Source of the DNA: Pseudomonas saponiphila
GTDB taxonomy: Bacteria > Pseudomonadota > Gammaproteobacteria > Pseudomonadales > Pseudomonadaceae
Direction of reading: 5' to 3'
Assembly: GCF_900105185.1 (NCBI RefSeq)
Contig: NZ_FNTJ01000001.1
Span: 941,501 to 1,005,500 of the forward strand
Length of the DNA: 64,000 bases
The translations under genes were made by a program, and so were the position numbers. The notes under the pieces are model-generated. The model ran no database searches. It was given only the letters and a program-made list of their open reading frames with translations, and had not been told where the DNA came from. Shown one piece after another: positions 27,954-36,609 of this stretch; positions within the stretch are counted from its first letter, which is position 1, and every line of letters starts with the position of its first letter.

Positions 27954-28772
27954 ATGAAGAAGTCGTTACTGGTGTGCGCTCTGAGTGCTGCTGTTCTCCT
28001 GACCGGTTGTGAAACGGTCAATACCACCAGCGGTGGCGTGGTGGGTGTGGATCGCAAGCAGTCCATGTTCAGCATGGTGTCCAGTGCCGAGGTCAATCAG
28101 TCCTACGCCCAGTCCTACCAGGAGACCCTGGGTGAGGCCAGCAGCCAGGGCGTGCTGGACAAGACCAGTGCCAACGCCAAGCGCCTGCAGGTGATTGCCA
28201 ACCGTCTGATCGCTCAGGCGCCAACCTTTCGCCCCGACTGCGCGCAGTGGAAGTGGGAAGTCAATCTGATCAAGAGCGATGAGCTCAACGCCAACTGCGG
28301 TCCTGGCGGCAAGATCATTTTCTACTCCGGCCTGATCGAAAAACTCAACCTGACCGACGATGAAATCGCCGCGGTCATGGGCCACGAGATTGCCCACGCC
28401 CTGCGCGAGCATGGTCGCGAGGCGATGTCCAAGCAGTACGCGGTCGGTGCCGGCAAGCAGATCGCTACCCTGTTCGGTGTGTCGCAGGAAACCGTTGCCC
28501 TGGGCGATAACGGCGTGAACCTGCTGATGACCCTGCCCAACAGCCGCGAGAACGAAAACGAGGCGGACCTGATCGGCCTGGAGCTGGCCGCGCGTGCCGG
28601 CTACAACCCGAATGCCGCCATCAGCCTGTGGAACAAGATGGGCCAGGCGGCTGGTGGTTCGGCGCCGCCTGAGTTCATGAGCACTCACCCGGCTTCCAGC
28701 AGCCGTATCGCGTCTTTGCAGGCGGCGATTCCCAAGGTGATGCCGTTGTATCAGCAGGCCAAGAAGTCCTGA
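27954..28772 (+). CDS. M48 family metallopeptidase, lipoprotein (LoiP/YcaL-like)
   Basis: Lipoprotein of 272 residues. The signal peptide ends in the lipobox LLTGC. The zinc motif HExxH is in GHEIAHALREH, and the third ligand region ENENEADLIGLELAARAGY follows. It probably degrades misfolded envelope proteins. ATG 27954 has GGGAGG seven bases upstream; ATG 27951 is also possible. It is divergent from the chemoreceptor gene and followed by a REP pair. Confidence 0.9.
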   Translation: MKKSLLVCALSAAVLLTGCETVNTTSGGVVGVDRKQSMFSMVSSAEVNQSYAQSYQETLGEASSQGVLDKTSANAKRLQVIANRLIAQAPTFRPDCAQWKWEVNLIKSDELNANCGPGGKIIFYSGLIEKLNLTDDEIAAVMGHEIAHALREHGREAMSKQYAVGAGKQIATLFGVSQETVALGDNGVNLLMTLPNSRENENEADLIGLELAARAGYNPNAAISLWNKMGQAAGGSAPPEFMSTHPASSSRIASLQAAIPKVMPLYQQAKKS

Positions 28773-28798
28773 TCCAACGCTGCACTTTCGCTGACGCT

Positions 28799-28852
28799 TT
28801 CGCCGGCAAGCCGGCTCCTACAGGTTGTGTGGGAGTCGGTTTGCCGGCGATT
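28799..28852. repeat. Inverted pair of REP sequences (REPIN-like)
   Basis: CGCCGGCAAGCCGGCTCC on the left faces GGGAGTCGGTTTGCCGGCG on the right. It fills most of the gap between the convergent M48 peptidase and GDT1-type genes. Confidence 0.8.
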
Positions 28853-28856
28853 TCGT

Positions 28857-29441
28857 TTACAGCCAGCCGCTGATCTGCATGGCCTTGTACACCGCCACCA
28901 CGGCGAGGATGAAGAAGGCCGACGCCGCCAGGCGACGAATCAGGGTCAGGGGCAGTTTGTCCGCGGCGAAGTTGCCCGCCAGTACCACCGGTACGTTGGC
29001 AATCAGCATGCCCAGGGTGGTGCCGATGATCACCAGCCACAGGTCCGGGTATTGCGCCGCCAGCATGACGGTGGCGACCTGGGTCTTGTCACCGATTTCC
29101 GCCAGGAAGAAGGCGATCAGGGTGGTCAGGAACGGTCCGAACTTGCGGGCGGTCGTGGCTTCATCGTCATCCATCTTGTCCGGTACCAGGGTCCACAGCG
29201 CGGTGGCGGTGAAGCTGGCGGCAAGGATCCAGTGCAGGGTCGAATCCGAGAAGAAGCTGCCGAACCAGGCACCTACCGCACCGGCGGCCGCATGGTTGGC
29301 CAGGGTCGCGGCGACGATACCGGCGATGATCGGCCAGGGCTTGCGAAAGCGCGCGGCAAGAATCAGGGCGAGCAGTTGCGTCTTGTCGCCGATTTCGGCC
29401 AAGGCAACGATTGCGGTGGGAACGAGGAGAGAATCCAGCAT
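28857..29441 (-). CDS. TMEM165/GDT1 family transporter, probable manganese exporter
   Basis: Inner-membrane protein of 194 residues with six predicted helices in two homologous halves. Each half carries the family motif EIGDKTQ, near residues 16 and 110. Family members export Mn2+ or exchange Ca2+/Mn2+ for protons. Manganese is favoured here because a yybP-ykoY riboswitch precedes the gene. Two adjacent ATGs exist (29444 and 29441); either fits the AGGA site upstream. Confidence 0.9.
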   Translation of the reverse strand: MLDSLLVPTAIVALAEIGDKTQLLALILAARFRKPWPIIAGIVAATLANHAAAGAVGAWFGSFFSDSTLHWILAASFTATALWTLVPDKMDDDEATTARKFGPFLTTLIAFFLAEIGDKTQVATVMLAAQYPDLWLVIIGTTLGMLIANVPVVLAGNFAADKLPLTLIRRLAASAFFILAVVAVYKAMQISGWL

Positions 29442-29457
29442 CATCAGGGTTTTCCTA

Positions 29458-29648
29458 AGGGGCGGGTCGACACGGCTATGACACGTACAGCCTTCCCGCC
29501 CCGGGTAAGGTGTGCGTGTCATAGGTCTTGTCAAACCCTGCGGTCCGTCTGTGCGGACTCTTGGGTCGCATGCGCCATGGTCTGAGGACCAAGTATGTTG
29601 ACGCATGCCGGACGAGCGTGGCGCTCGTGGGAGACTACTCCCCTAGGA
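29458..29648 (-). ncRNA. yybP-ykoY manganese riboswitch with expression platform
   Basis: On the minus strand the aptamer runs from about 29648 to 29517. It has the hallmark GGGGAGTAG at its 5' end, GTCAACATACTTGG in the middle and CAAGACC at its 3' end. P1 can form from GTCCTAGG with CCTATGAC. The 3' strand of P1 can instead pair over 10 bp with CGTGTCATAG downstream (29475-29484). A third stem, GGGGCGGG with CCCGCCCC (29495-29502 with 29458-29465), abuts the ribosome-binding site and cannot coexist with that alternative stem. Manganese binding should therefore control the exporter. Confidence 0.87.
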
Positions 29649-29654
29649 CGGAGC

Positions 29655-29676
29655 GGATTCTGCCTAGGCAAAATCC
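29655..29676. repeat. 22-bp near-perfect palindrome upstream of the manganese riboswitch
   Basis: GGATTCTGCC TA GGCAAAATCC has 9 of 10 matching arm positions. It lies just 5' of the aptamer. It could be an operator at the riboswitch promoter or a hairpin at the start of the RNA. Confidence 0.6.
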
Positions 29677-29707
29677 ATTCGGCAAGCCTTGTCTGCGAAA
29701 AACCTTC

Positions 29708-30706
29708 TCAGCCGCGCTTGGCCCGGTAAATCCGGAAACCCTGGCCTTCGGCTTTGATCGCGCACGGCCCCAAGTGCTCTTCGATCAGCGGTTGGTAGCG
29801 CAGGAAGCTGTTGGCGACTACCCGTAGTTCGCCGCCTTTTTGTAGATGTTGGCTTGCTTTTCGCAGCAGGTTTTCCGTTGCCTGGTAGTCGGTGTGAACC
29901 CCGGTATGGAAGGGTGGATTGGTCAGGATGCCGTTCAATTCCATGGGCGCGGCGTCGATGCCATCACCGGTCAGCACCTCGGCTTGCAGACCGTTGGCGG
30001 CCAGGGTCAGGCGACTGCTGGCGGCGGCAAAGGCGTCCACATCCAGCAGGGTCACGCGGTTGTCCGGGTAACGGCGTTTCACCGTGGCGCCCAGGACCCC
30101 GGCGCCGCAGCCAAAGTCCAGCAGATGACCGGCGGGCAGGTGATCCAGGTGCTCCAGCAGCAACGCGGTGCCGCGATCCAGGCGCCCATGGCTGAACACG
30201 CCCGGCAGGCTGACGACCGTCAACGGACCTTCGGCCAGGGGCAGTTGGTATTCCTGGGCCAGGCTCTCCAGCGCCAGCGCTGCGGGAGCGTTGGCAACCG
30301 TGACCTGCCACAGTTGGCAGTGGCGCGCGCTGTCGAGCTTGCGCGGTTTGCCGAAGGGGTTGAGTTGCCTGGCGGCGCTTTCCACGCCGCTGCGCTTCTC
30401 GCCCACCAGGTACAGCTCGCGCCCGGCCAGGCGCGAGGCCAGGGCATTGAGCAGGTAGTCGGTCAGGTCCTTGGATTTGGGCAGAAACAGCACGGCGCTG
30501 TCGAAGGCCTCGGCCGGCGCGGCTACGCCGAAGTGGCAGCGCCCCGGAAAGCGTGCCTCCAGGGCCGCGTGGTCACCGGCGTGCCAGCTCCAGCCCCGGG
30601 CGTTGGGCAGGCGGCCCAGCAGATCGTCCGCGGCCAGGCCGGCCAGCAGCAGTGAGCCTTGAAACAACTCAGCCTGGCGTAACAGTACTTCGCTGCGTGT
30701 ATCCAT
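29708..30706 (-). CDS. rsmC: 16S rRNA (guanine(1207)-N2)-methyltransferase
   Basis: Protein of 332 residues that methylates G1207 of 16S rRNA in the small subunit. It has the two-domain RsmC form: a degenerate N-terminal methyltransferase-like half and a catalytic C-terminal half with SAM motif [12 protein letters not shown] (about residues 194-205) and NPPF at about 263-266. The stop lies close upstream of the riboswitch region of the next gene on the same strand. Confidence 0.92.
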   Translation of the reverse strand: MDTRSEVLLRQAELFQGSLLLAGLAADDLLGRLPNARGWSWHAGDHAALEARFPGRCHFGVAAPAEAFDSAVLFLPKSKDLTDYLLNALASRLAGRELYLVGEKRSGVESAARQLNPFGKPRKLDSARHCQLWQVTVANAPAALALESLAQEYQLPLAEGPLTVVSLPGVFSHGRLDRGTALLLEHLDHLPAGHLLDFGCGAGVLGATVKRRYPDNRVTLLDVDAFAAASSRLTLAANGLQAEVLTGDGIDAAPMELNGILTNPPFHTGVHTDYQATENLLRKASQHLQKGGELRVVANSFLRYQPLIEEHLGPCAIKAEGQGFRIYRAKRG

Positions 30707-30736
30707 GATCCGCCCCCAAAAAAGTGGCGAAGTTTA

Positions 30737-31702
30737 TCAACTCACGACCCGCAGCGGGGCGCCACTGAAGAAGGCCCGGGCATTTTCCGTCAGCTGACCG
30801 ACGATCCGCTGGCGGGCCTCGCGGCTGCCCCAGGCGTTGTGCGGGGTAACGATCAGACGCGGGATATCACCGGCCAGCAGGGGATTGCCGGCCACCGGCG
30901 GTTCGACGCTCAGCACGTCGGTGGCCGCGCCGCCCAGATGGCCGCTGCGCAGGGCATCGGCCAGGGCCTGTTCGTCGATCAGGCCGCCGCGGGCGGTGTT
31001 GATCACCAGGGCGCCGGGCTTGAGCAGGGCCAGCTCCCGGGCACCGATGAAGTTCCGGGTGTGTTCGTTGAGTGGGCAGTGCAGGGTCAGGGCATCCACT
31101 TGTGGCAGCAGTTCCTCCAGCGGCAGGCGATCCGCTCGCGCCGGGCGTCCGGGGATCTGACCCAATACCACGCGCATGCCAAAGGCTTCGGCCAGGCGCG
31201 CCACGGCGCTGCCCAGTTCGCCATTGCCCAGCAGGCCGAGGGTCTTGCCCGCGAGTTCGATGATGGGGAAGTCCAGTAGGCAGAACTGCTTGGCCTGCTG
31301 CCAGCGACCGGAGGCCACCGCCTTTTGGTAGTCGGCAACCCGAGTGGCGAGATTGAGCAGCAGCATCAGGGTGTGCTGGGCCACCGATGGCGTGCCATAG
31401 CCCTGGCAGTTGCTGACACAGATGCCTTGCTGGCGGGCCGCGTTCAGATCGACATTGTTGGTGCCGGTGGCGGCCACCAGGATCAGTTGCAGATCGGGGC
31501 AGGCCGCCAGGGTTTCGGCGCTCAGGACGACCTTGTTGCTGATGACCACCTGAGCGCCTTGCAGGCGCTCGATCACCTGCTCCGCGGGGGTCTGGGCATG
31601 CACTTGCAGGGGGCTGAAGCAGTCGTGCAGCGCACTCAGGTCCAGGTCGCCCAGGTCCAGCGAGCTGTGATCGAGGAAGACGGCGCGGCGATTGTTGGTC
31701 AT
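30737..31702 (-). CDS. hprA: D-2-hydroxyacid dehydrogenase, probable glycerate/hydroxypyruvate dehydrogenase
   Basis: NAD(P)-dependent enzyme of 321 residues. The nucleotide-binding motif LGLLGNGELG is at about residues 149-158; the catalytic Arg is in NTARGG, the Glu in DVLSVEPP and the His in TPHNAWGS. It corresponds to hprA next to rsmC in P. aeruginosa and probably reduces hydroxypyruvate or glyoxylate. The frame is open further upstream, but ATG 31702 gives the family start. It lies 30 bp before rsmC, so the two may be one operon. Confidence 0.85.
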   Translation of the reverse strand: MTNNRRAVFLDHSSLDLGDLDLSALHDCFSPLQVHAQTPAEQVIERLQGAQVVISNKVVLSAETLAACPDLQLILVAATGTNNVDLNAARQQGICVSNCQGYGTPSVAQHTLMLLLNLATRVADYQKAVASGRWQQAKQFCLLDFPIIELAGKTLGLLGNGELGSAVARLAEAFGMRVVLGQIPGRPARADRLPLEELLPQVDALTLHCPLNEHTRNFIGARELALLKPGALVINTARGGLIDEQALADALRSGHLGGAATDVLSVEPPVAGNPLLAGDIPRLIVTPHNAWGSREARQRIVGQLTENARAFFSGAPLRVVS

Positions 31703-31786
31703 GAACTGTACCTTTTGCACGGGAGATCTAAGGCGTAATCTGCCGAGCCTAACAGATGAAATAATTAGACATACACAGGAGCCTGC

Positions 31787-32416
31787 ATGTACCTCACCGA
31801 GTTCTTGACCGTTGCCCTGATCCACTTGCTGGCGGTGGCCAGCCCCGGCCCGGATTTCGCCGTGGTGGTGCGCGAAAGCGTGACCCACGGCCGTCGCGCC
31901 GGCACCTGGACCGCCCTGGGCGTGGGCTGCGCAATCTTCCTGCACGTGGGTTATTCACTGCTGGGGATCGGCCTGATCGTTTCCCAATCCATCGTGCTGT
32001 TCAACGCCCTGAAGTGGCTGGCGGCCGCCTACTTGCTGTACATCGGCTTCAAGGCCCTGCGCGCCCAGCCGGCCAAGCCGGCGGTGGACGATCTGCATAA
32101 GGAAGCCGGGGCGCGGACCGCCCGCGGAGCCTTCACCTCGGGTTTTGTCACCAATGGCCTGAACCCCAAGGCGACCCTGTTCTTCCTCTCGCTGTTCACC
32201 GTGGTGATCAATCCGCACACGCCCCTGGCGATCCAGGCCGGTTACGGGGTCTACCTGGCGGCGGCGACCGCGCTCTGGTTCTGCCTGGTGGCGATGCTGT
32301 TCAGCCAGCAGCGGGTTCGTGCCGGCTTCGCCCGCATGGGCCATTGGTTCGACCGCACCATGGGCGCGGTGCTGATCGCCATCGGTGTGAAACTGGCCTT
32401 CACCGAGATGCATTGA
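31787..32416 (+). CDS. LysE/RhtB family amino acid exporter
   Basis: Inner-membrane protein of 209 residues with about six helices. The LysE-type N-terminal motif SPGPDFAVVVRES is at about residues 20-32 and the middle FTSGFVTNGLNPKATLFFLSLF block is typical. It likely exports a neutral amino acid or a toxic analogue. Its 3' end overlaps the 3' end of the convergent AraC gene by 17 bp. Confidence 0.9.
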   Translation: MYLTEFLTVALIHLLAVASPGPDFAVVVRESVTHGRRAGTWTALGVGCAIFLHVGYSLLGIGLIVSQSIVLFNALKWLAAAYLLYIGFKALRAQPAKPAVDDLHKEAGARTARGAFTSGFVTNGLNPKATLFFLSLFTVVINPHTPLAIQAGYGVYLAAATALWFCLVAMLFSQQRVRAGFARMGHWFDRTMGAVLIAIGVKLAFTEMH

Positions 32417-33173
32417 GTGCGCTGAGCTGGTTCAGGGTCGCCACGTAATGCCGTGGCGTGTCCCCCAGCAGGCGGCAGAACATCGCGCTGAAGGCCCGGG
32501 CGCTGCCATATCCCAATGAGTCCGCCACGCTGTGCACGCTTTCCCCGGCGAGCAGGCGGGGCAGGGCTTCCATCAGGCGCAGTTGCTGGCGCCAGGCATT
32601 GAAATTCATCTGCACCTGCTGTTGAAACAGCCGCGCCAGGGTGCGCGAACTGGCACCGACCTGCTGTGCCCAGTCTTCCAGGGTGTGGGGATGGTCCGGG
32701 GTCTGCAGCAGGGTTCGGCAGATGCTCTGCAGGCGCCGGTCCTGGGGCATGGGAATGTGCAGGGGCAGGTTCTCCAAGCCAGCGATCTCTTCCAGCATCA
32801 ATTGTTGGATCAGCGGGTTTTCCGCCTGCTCCGGCCCTTGCACCGCCCGCAGGATCAGCTCCCGCAGCAGGGGTGTCACCGCCAGCACACAGCACTGTTG
32901 CAAGGACGGCGGAGACAGGTGCGCGGCAATGAACAAGGAGCGCATGCGGACCTCGCCGACCATGAAGATTTCATGTTCCACCAGAGGGGGGATCCACACC
33001 GCGCGGGTTGGCGGAATCACCCAGGCGCCTTGGGCGGTGACCACGCGCATGGTGCCGCAGGCGGCGTAGAGAAACTGCGCTTCGCGATGGCGATGGGAGG
33101 GCTGGTGGGCGGCATCGGGATAGTCGCGGGGATAGGCGCTCACCGGGCCGTGGTGGAAGTGGCTGATTAACAT
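32400..33173 (-). CDS. AraC-family regulator with cupin sensor domain
   Basis: Regulator of 257 residues. The N-terminal half is a small cupin-like sensor (HRHREAQFLYAACGTMRV; AVWIPPLVEHEI), and the C-terminal quarter is the double helix-turn-helix (LEDWAQQVGASSRTLARLFQQ and SVADSLGYGSARAFSAMFCRLLG). This group commonly controls the divergent exporter gene, here the MFS gene 85 bp away. I use ATG 33173; the frame extends to 33260 without support. Confidence 0.88.
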   Translation of the reverse strand: MLISHFHHGPVSAYPRDYPDAAHQPSHRHREAQFLYAACGTMRVVTAQGAWVIPPTRAVWIPPLVEHEIFMVGEVRMRSLFIAAHLSPPSLQQCCVLAVTPLLRELILRAVQGPEQAENPLIQQLMLEEIAGLENLPLHIPMPQDRRLQSICRTLLQTPDHPHTLEDWAQQVGASSRTLARLFQQQVQMNFNAWRQQLRLMEALPRLLAGESVHSVADSLGYGSARAFSAMFCRLLGDTPRHYVATLNQLSALNASR

Positions 33174-33258
33174 GTCCGATCCAATGACTTTGTTGTCAGG
33201 AATGCTGTAAACAGCCAACTTAGCATAGGCGGCACAACCACCAACCTTGTGTGCCGCC

Positions 33259-34443
33259 ATGAATCAAGCTCGAAACGTTATCCGCTACGTCAACGCCGCC
33301 CATGTCATCGATCACATGTTCATGCTGATCTTTCCCGCCGCCGTGCTGGGCATGACCCAGGCCTTTGCCCTGGACTATGCCGCGCTGATCGGTCTGTCCC
33401 TGGGCGGTTTCATCGCTTTTGGCGCCTGTTCGCTACCCGCTGGCTGGCTGGGGGATCACTGGAGCCGACGACAGATGATGTTGCTGTTCTTCTTCGGCAT
33501 CGGCGCGGCGTCGATCCTTACCGGCCTGAGCAACAGCCCGACCCTGTTGGTGATCGGCCTGACCCTGATGGGGGTGTTCGCTGCGATCTACCACCCGGTG
33601 GGCACGGCCATGCTGGTGGCCTATGCACAGAATCGTGGACGGGAGATCGGCATCAACGGCATGTGGGGCAATCTCGGCGTGGCTTTTTCGGCGCTGATCA
33701 GCGGTTTTCTGGTGGCCCGGTTCGGCTGGCGTTCGGCTTTTATCCTGCCGGGAGCGGTGGCGATCCTGCTGGGAATCGGCTTTGCCTGGCAGGTGCGTGA
33801 CGAACCGGTGCCGGTACGGCCCCACGTCGGCTTGAAGGGCAAGGGCGGGCAGCAGATCTCCATGTTCCTGGTGTTCGGTGTCTTGGCCCTGGCCACGGCC
33901 ACCGGCGGGGTGGTGTTCAACGCCACTACCATGACCTACCCCAAGCTGTTTCAGGAACGCCTGCACGAGCTGTTCACCTCGCCGCAGACCCTGGGCCTGG
34001 TGGTCAGCCTGGCCTATGCCTTCGGTGCGGTGGCGCAGTTGACCATTGGCCGGGTCTTGCATCGTTTCAGCCTGAAGTGGCCTTTTATCGTCTTGACCCT
34101 GTTTCAGGCGCCGCTGCTGCTGGCCATGGCCCACAGCGAGGGCTGGAGCGTGATCCTGCTGGGGGCGGCCTTCATGTTCGTGGTGTTTGGCCAGGTCACG
34201 GTGAATGACGCCATGGTCGCCAACTTCGTCGCGCCGCAGTGGCAGTCGCGGGTCTTCGCCCTGCGTTACTGCCTGTCGTTCGGGGCCAGCGCCACGGCCA
34301 TTCCGTTGATTGCCCTGGTGGAGCCGCGCCAGGGTTTGAGTGGCCTGTATCTGATCCTCGCCGGGTTTGCCGCGCTGACCTTTGCCGCTGCGCTGGCGTT
34401 TCCCCGGACTCCGGCCGAAGCGGCGGTGGGACAGAGCGCTTGA
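33259..34443 (+). CDS. MFS transporter
   Basis: Inner-membrane protein of 394 residues with twelve predicted helices. The MFS loop motif is visible as GDHWSRRQMM after helix two, and helix 4 or 5 contains AIYHPVGTAMLVAY, as in the FSR (fosmidomycin resistance)-like group. The substrate is unknown. The start ATG 33259 lies in a weak ribosome-binding context. Regulation by the divergent AraC protein is likely. Confidence 0.87.
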   Translation: MNQARNVIRYVNAAHVIDHMFMLIFPAAVLGMTQAFALDYAALIGLSLGGFIAFGACSLPAGWLGDHWSRRQMMLLFFFGIGAASILTGLSNSPTLLVIGLTLMGVFAAIYHPVGTAMLVAYAQNRGREIGINGMWGNLGVAFSALISGFLVARFGWRSAFILPGAVAILLGIGFAWQVRDEPVPVRPHVGLKGKGGQQISMFLVFGVLALATATGGVVFNATTMTYPKLFQERLHELFTSPQTLGLVVSLAYAFGAVAQLTIGRVLHRFSLKWPFIVLTLFQAPLLLAMAHSEGWSVILLGAAFMFVVFGQVTVNDAMVANFVAPQWQSRVFALRYCLSFGASATAIPLIALVEPRQGLSGLYLILAGFAALTFAAALAFPRTPAEAAVGQSA

Positions 34444-34589
34444 TCTGAGGCAGAGCCGCACCAATGCTGGCTTGGAGCTAGTATTTGTACGGCTCTGCAA
34501 ATCATCCCTTTGGCTGATTTAGCAGGCGCACAGGCACTCTAGAGTGAGTATTCTCCAGCTACGACCGAGCCGTCAGAAAAGGGATTCTT

Positions 34590-36272
34590 ATGTTGCAGAC
34601 TCGTGTTATCCCCCCCGCCGAAGGCGCCTATCAATACCCGCTCCTGATCAAGCGGCTGCTGATGTCCGGCAGTCGTTACGAGAAAACCCGCGAGATCATC
34701 TACCGCGATCAGTTGCGCTACACCTATCCGACCCTGATCGAACGTGTGGCGCGCCTGGCCAACGTATTGACCGCCGCCGGGGTCAAGGCCGGCGACACCG
34801 TGGCCGTCATGGACTGGGACAGCCATCGCTACCTGGAGTGCATGTTCGCCATCCCGATGATTGGCGCGGTGATCCACACCATCAACGTGCGCCTGTCGCC
34901 GGAGCAGATCCTCTACACCATGAACCACGCCGAAGACCGTTTCGTGCTGGTCAACAGTGAATTCGTCGGTCTGTACCAGGCCATCGCCGGGCACCTGACC
35001 ACGGTGGAGAAAACCCTGCTGCTCACCGATGCGCCGGAGAAAACCGCCGAGCTGCCGAACCTGGTAGGGGAATACGAGACATTGCTGGCTGCTGCCAGCC
35101 CGCACTATCAGTTCGAGGATTTCGACGAGAATTCGGTGGCCACCACCTTCTACACCACCGGCACCACCGGCAATCCCAAGGGGGTGTATTTCACCCATCG
35201 GCAACTGGTGCTGCACACCCTGGGCGTGTCCACTGTCATGGGCGCCATCGACAGCGTGCGGCTGCTGGGCACCAACGATGTGTACATGCCCATCACCCCG
35301 ATGTTCCACGTGCATGCCTGGGGCCTGCCCTATGTGGCCACCATGCTCGGGCTCAAGCAGGTCTACCCGGGGCGCTACGATCCGGAGTACCTGGTGGAGC
35401 TGTGGCGTCGGGAAAAGGTCACCTTCTCCCACTGCGTGCCGACCATCCTGCAGATGGTGCTCAATGCCAAGGCGGCCCAAGGCACCGATTTCGGCGGTTG
35501 GAAGATCGTCATCGGCGGCAGCTCGCTGAACCGTGCCCTGTATGAGGCGGCCAAGGCCCGGGGCATTCAACTGACTGCTGCCTACGGCATGTCGGAAACC
35601 GGTCCGCTGGTGTCCTGTGCCCACCTCAATGATGAGTTGATGGCCGGCAGTGAAGAAGAACGCACCACCTACCGGATCAAGGCCGGGGTGCCGGTGCCAC
35701 TGGTGGAAGCGGCGATCATCGATGCCGAAGGCAACTTCCTGCCGGCGGACGGTGATGCTCAGGGTGAACTGGTGCTGCGGTCGCCCTGGCTGACCGAAGG
35801 CTATTTCAACGAGCCGCAGAAGGGCGCCGAGCTGTGGGAAGGCGGCTGGTTGCACACCGGCGATGTGGCGACCCTGGACAGCATGGGGGTGATCGACATC
35901 CGTGACCGGATCAAGGACGTGATCAAGACCGGGGGTGAGTGGATCTCGTCCCTGGACCTGGAAGACCTCATCAGTCGCCACGCGGCGGTACGCGAAGTAG
36001 CTGTGGTGGGCATTGCCGATCCGCAGTGGGGCGAGCGCCCGTTCGCCCTGCTGGTGATCCGCGAGGGTCATGCCATTGGTGCCCGCGAGCTCAAGGAGCA
36101 TCTCAAGCCATTCGTGGAATTGGGTCACTTGAGCAAGTGGGCGATTCCCAGTCAGATTGCCCTTGTTACTGAAATTCCCAAGACCAGCGTTGGCAAGCTC
36201 GACAAGAAGCGCATCCGCGTTGACATCAGCGAATGGCAAGCCAGTAACAGCACCTTCCTCTCCACGCTTTGA
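34590..36272 (+). CDS. Fatty acid--CoA ligase, AlkK-like medium-chain type
   Basis: AMP-forming enzyme of 560 residues that activates a fatty acid to its CoA thioester. The ATP motif TTGTTGNPKG is at about residues 190-199, and the adenylate motifs YGMSETGP and GWLHTGDVA follow. The final catalytic Lys lies near KTSVGKLDKKRIR. It is close to AlkK-type medium-chain ligases. It precedes the DUF1302 and DUF1329 genes and a MalT-type regulator, an arrangement shared with P. putida (PP_0763 region, from memory). Confidence 0.9.
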   Translation: MLQTRVIPPAEGAYQYPLLIKRLLMSGSRYEKTREIIYRDQLRYTYPTLIERVARLANVLTAAGVKAGDTVAVMDWDSHRYLECMFAIPMIGAVIHTINVRLSPEQILYTMNHAEDRFVLVNSEFVGLYQAIAGHLTTVEKTLLLTDAPEKTAELPNLVGEYETLLAAASPHYQFEDFDENSVATTFYTTGTTGNPKGVYFTHRQLVLHTLGVSTVMGAIDSVRLLGTNDVYMPITPMFHVHAWGLPYVATMLGLKQVYPGRYDPEYLVELWRREKVTFSHCVPTILQMVLNAKAAQGTDFGGWKIVIGGSSLNRALYEAAKARGIQLTAAYGMSETGPLVSCAHLNDELMAGSEEERTTYRIKAGVPVPLVEAAIIDAEGNFLPADGDAQGELVLRSPWLTEGYFNEPQKGAELWEGGWLHTGDVATLDSMGVIDIRDRIKDVIKTGGEWISSLDLEDLISRHAAVREVAVVGIADPQWGERPFALLVIREGHAIGARELKEHLKPFVELGHLSKWAIPSQIALVTEIPKTSVGKLDKKRIRVDISEWQASNSTFLSTL

Positions 36273-36609
36273 GCGTCCTCTGCCGTGCCCGCCGGGGCAC
36301 GGCATGCCCATCCGGCAAGCCTTTGTCTTGTGCTCGCGAGATTTTCAGCCATCCTTACCGCGCCGTCATTCAACGGCTGTGGCAAAGGGTTGTTCCAGCG
36401 CGGTGGGTGGTTGCAAATCACACTTTAGAGGGATCAAGCAGTAATCCCCGCTGGATATAGTCCGTTCACGGATTTTTCTGAAGGACGGAGCATTGTGGGG
36501 TGCTCGCGCCACGCAACTTCGGGCCTGGGGCAGTGTTGATCGACCCGGTATCCGCAGCGTCTTCAGAAGAGCGTACTGCCATAACAATAATGCACATGGA
36601 GTAGCGTCG
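36273..36609 (+). other. Intergenic region of 337 bp before the DUF1302 gene
   Basis: Shortly after the ligase stop there is a stem CCGTGCCC (36283-36290) with GGGCACGG (36295-36302) but no T tract. The remainder probably holds the DUF1302 promoter; no pair of hexamers stands out. A GGAG site is present about ten bases before ATG 36610. No gene is supported. Confidence 0.5.

Noticed and set aside
36283..36302. Stem after the acyl-CoA ligase as a terminator
   Set aside because: Good stem but no T tract; kept only as a note within the intergenic region.
34539..36311. Open frame of 590 codons opposite the acyl-CoA ligase
   Set aside because: Antisense shadow; His- and Gln-rich translation typical of the reverse frame of GC-rich genes.
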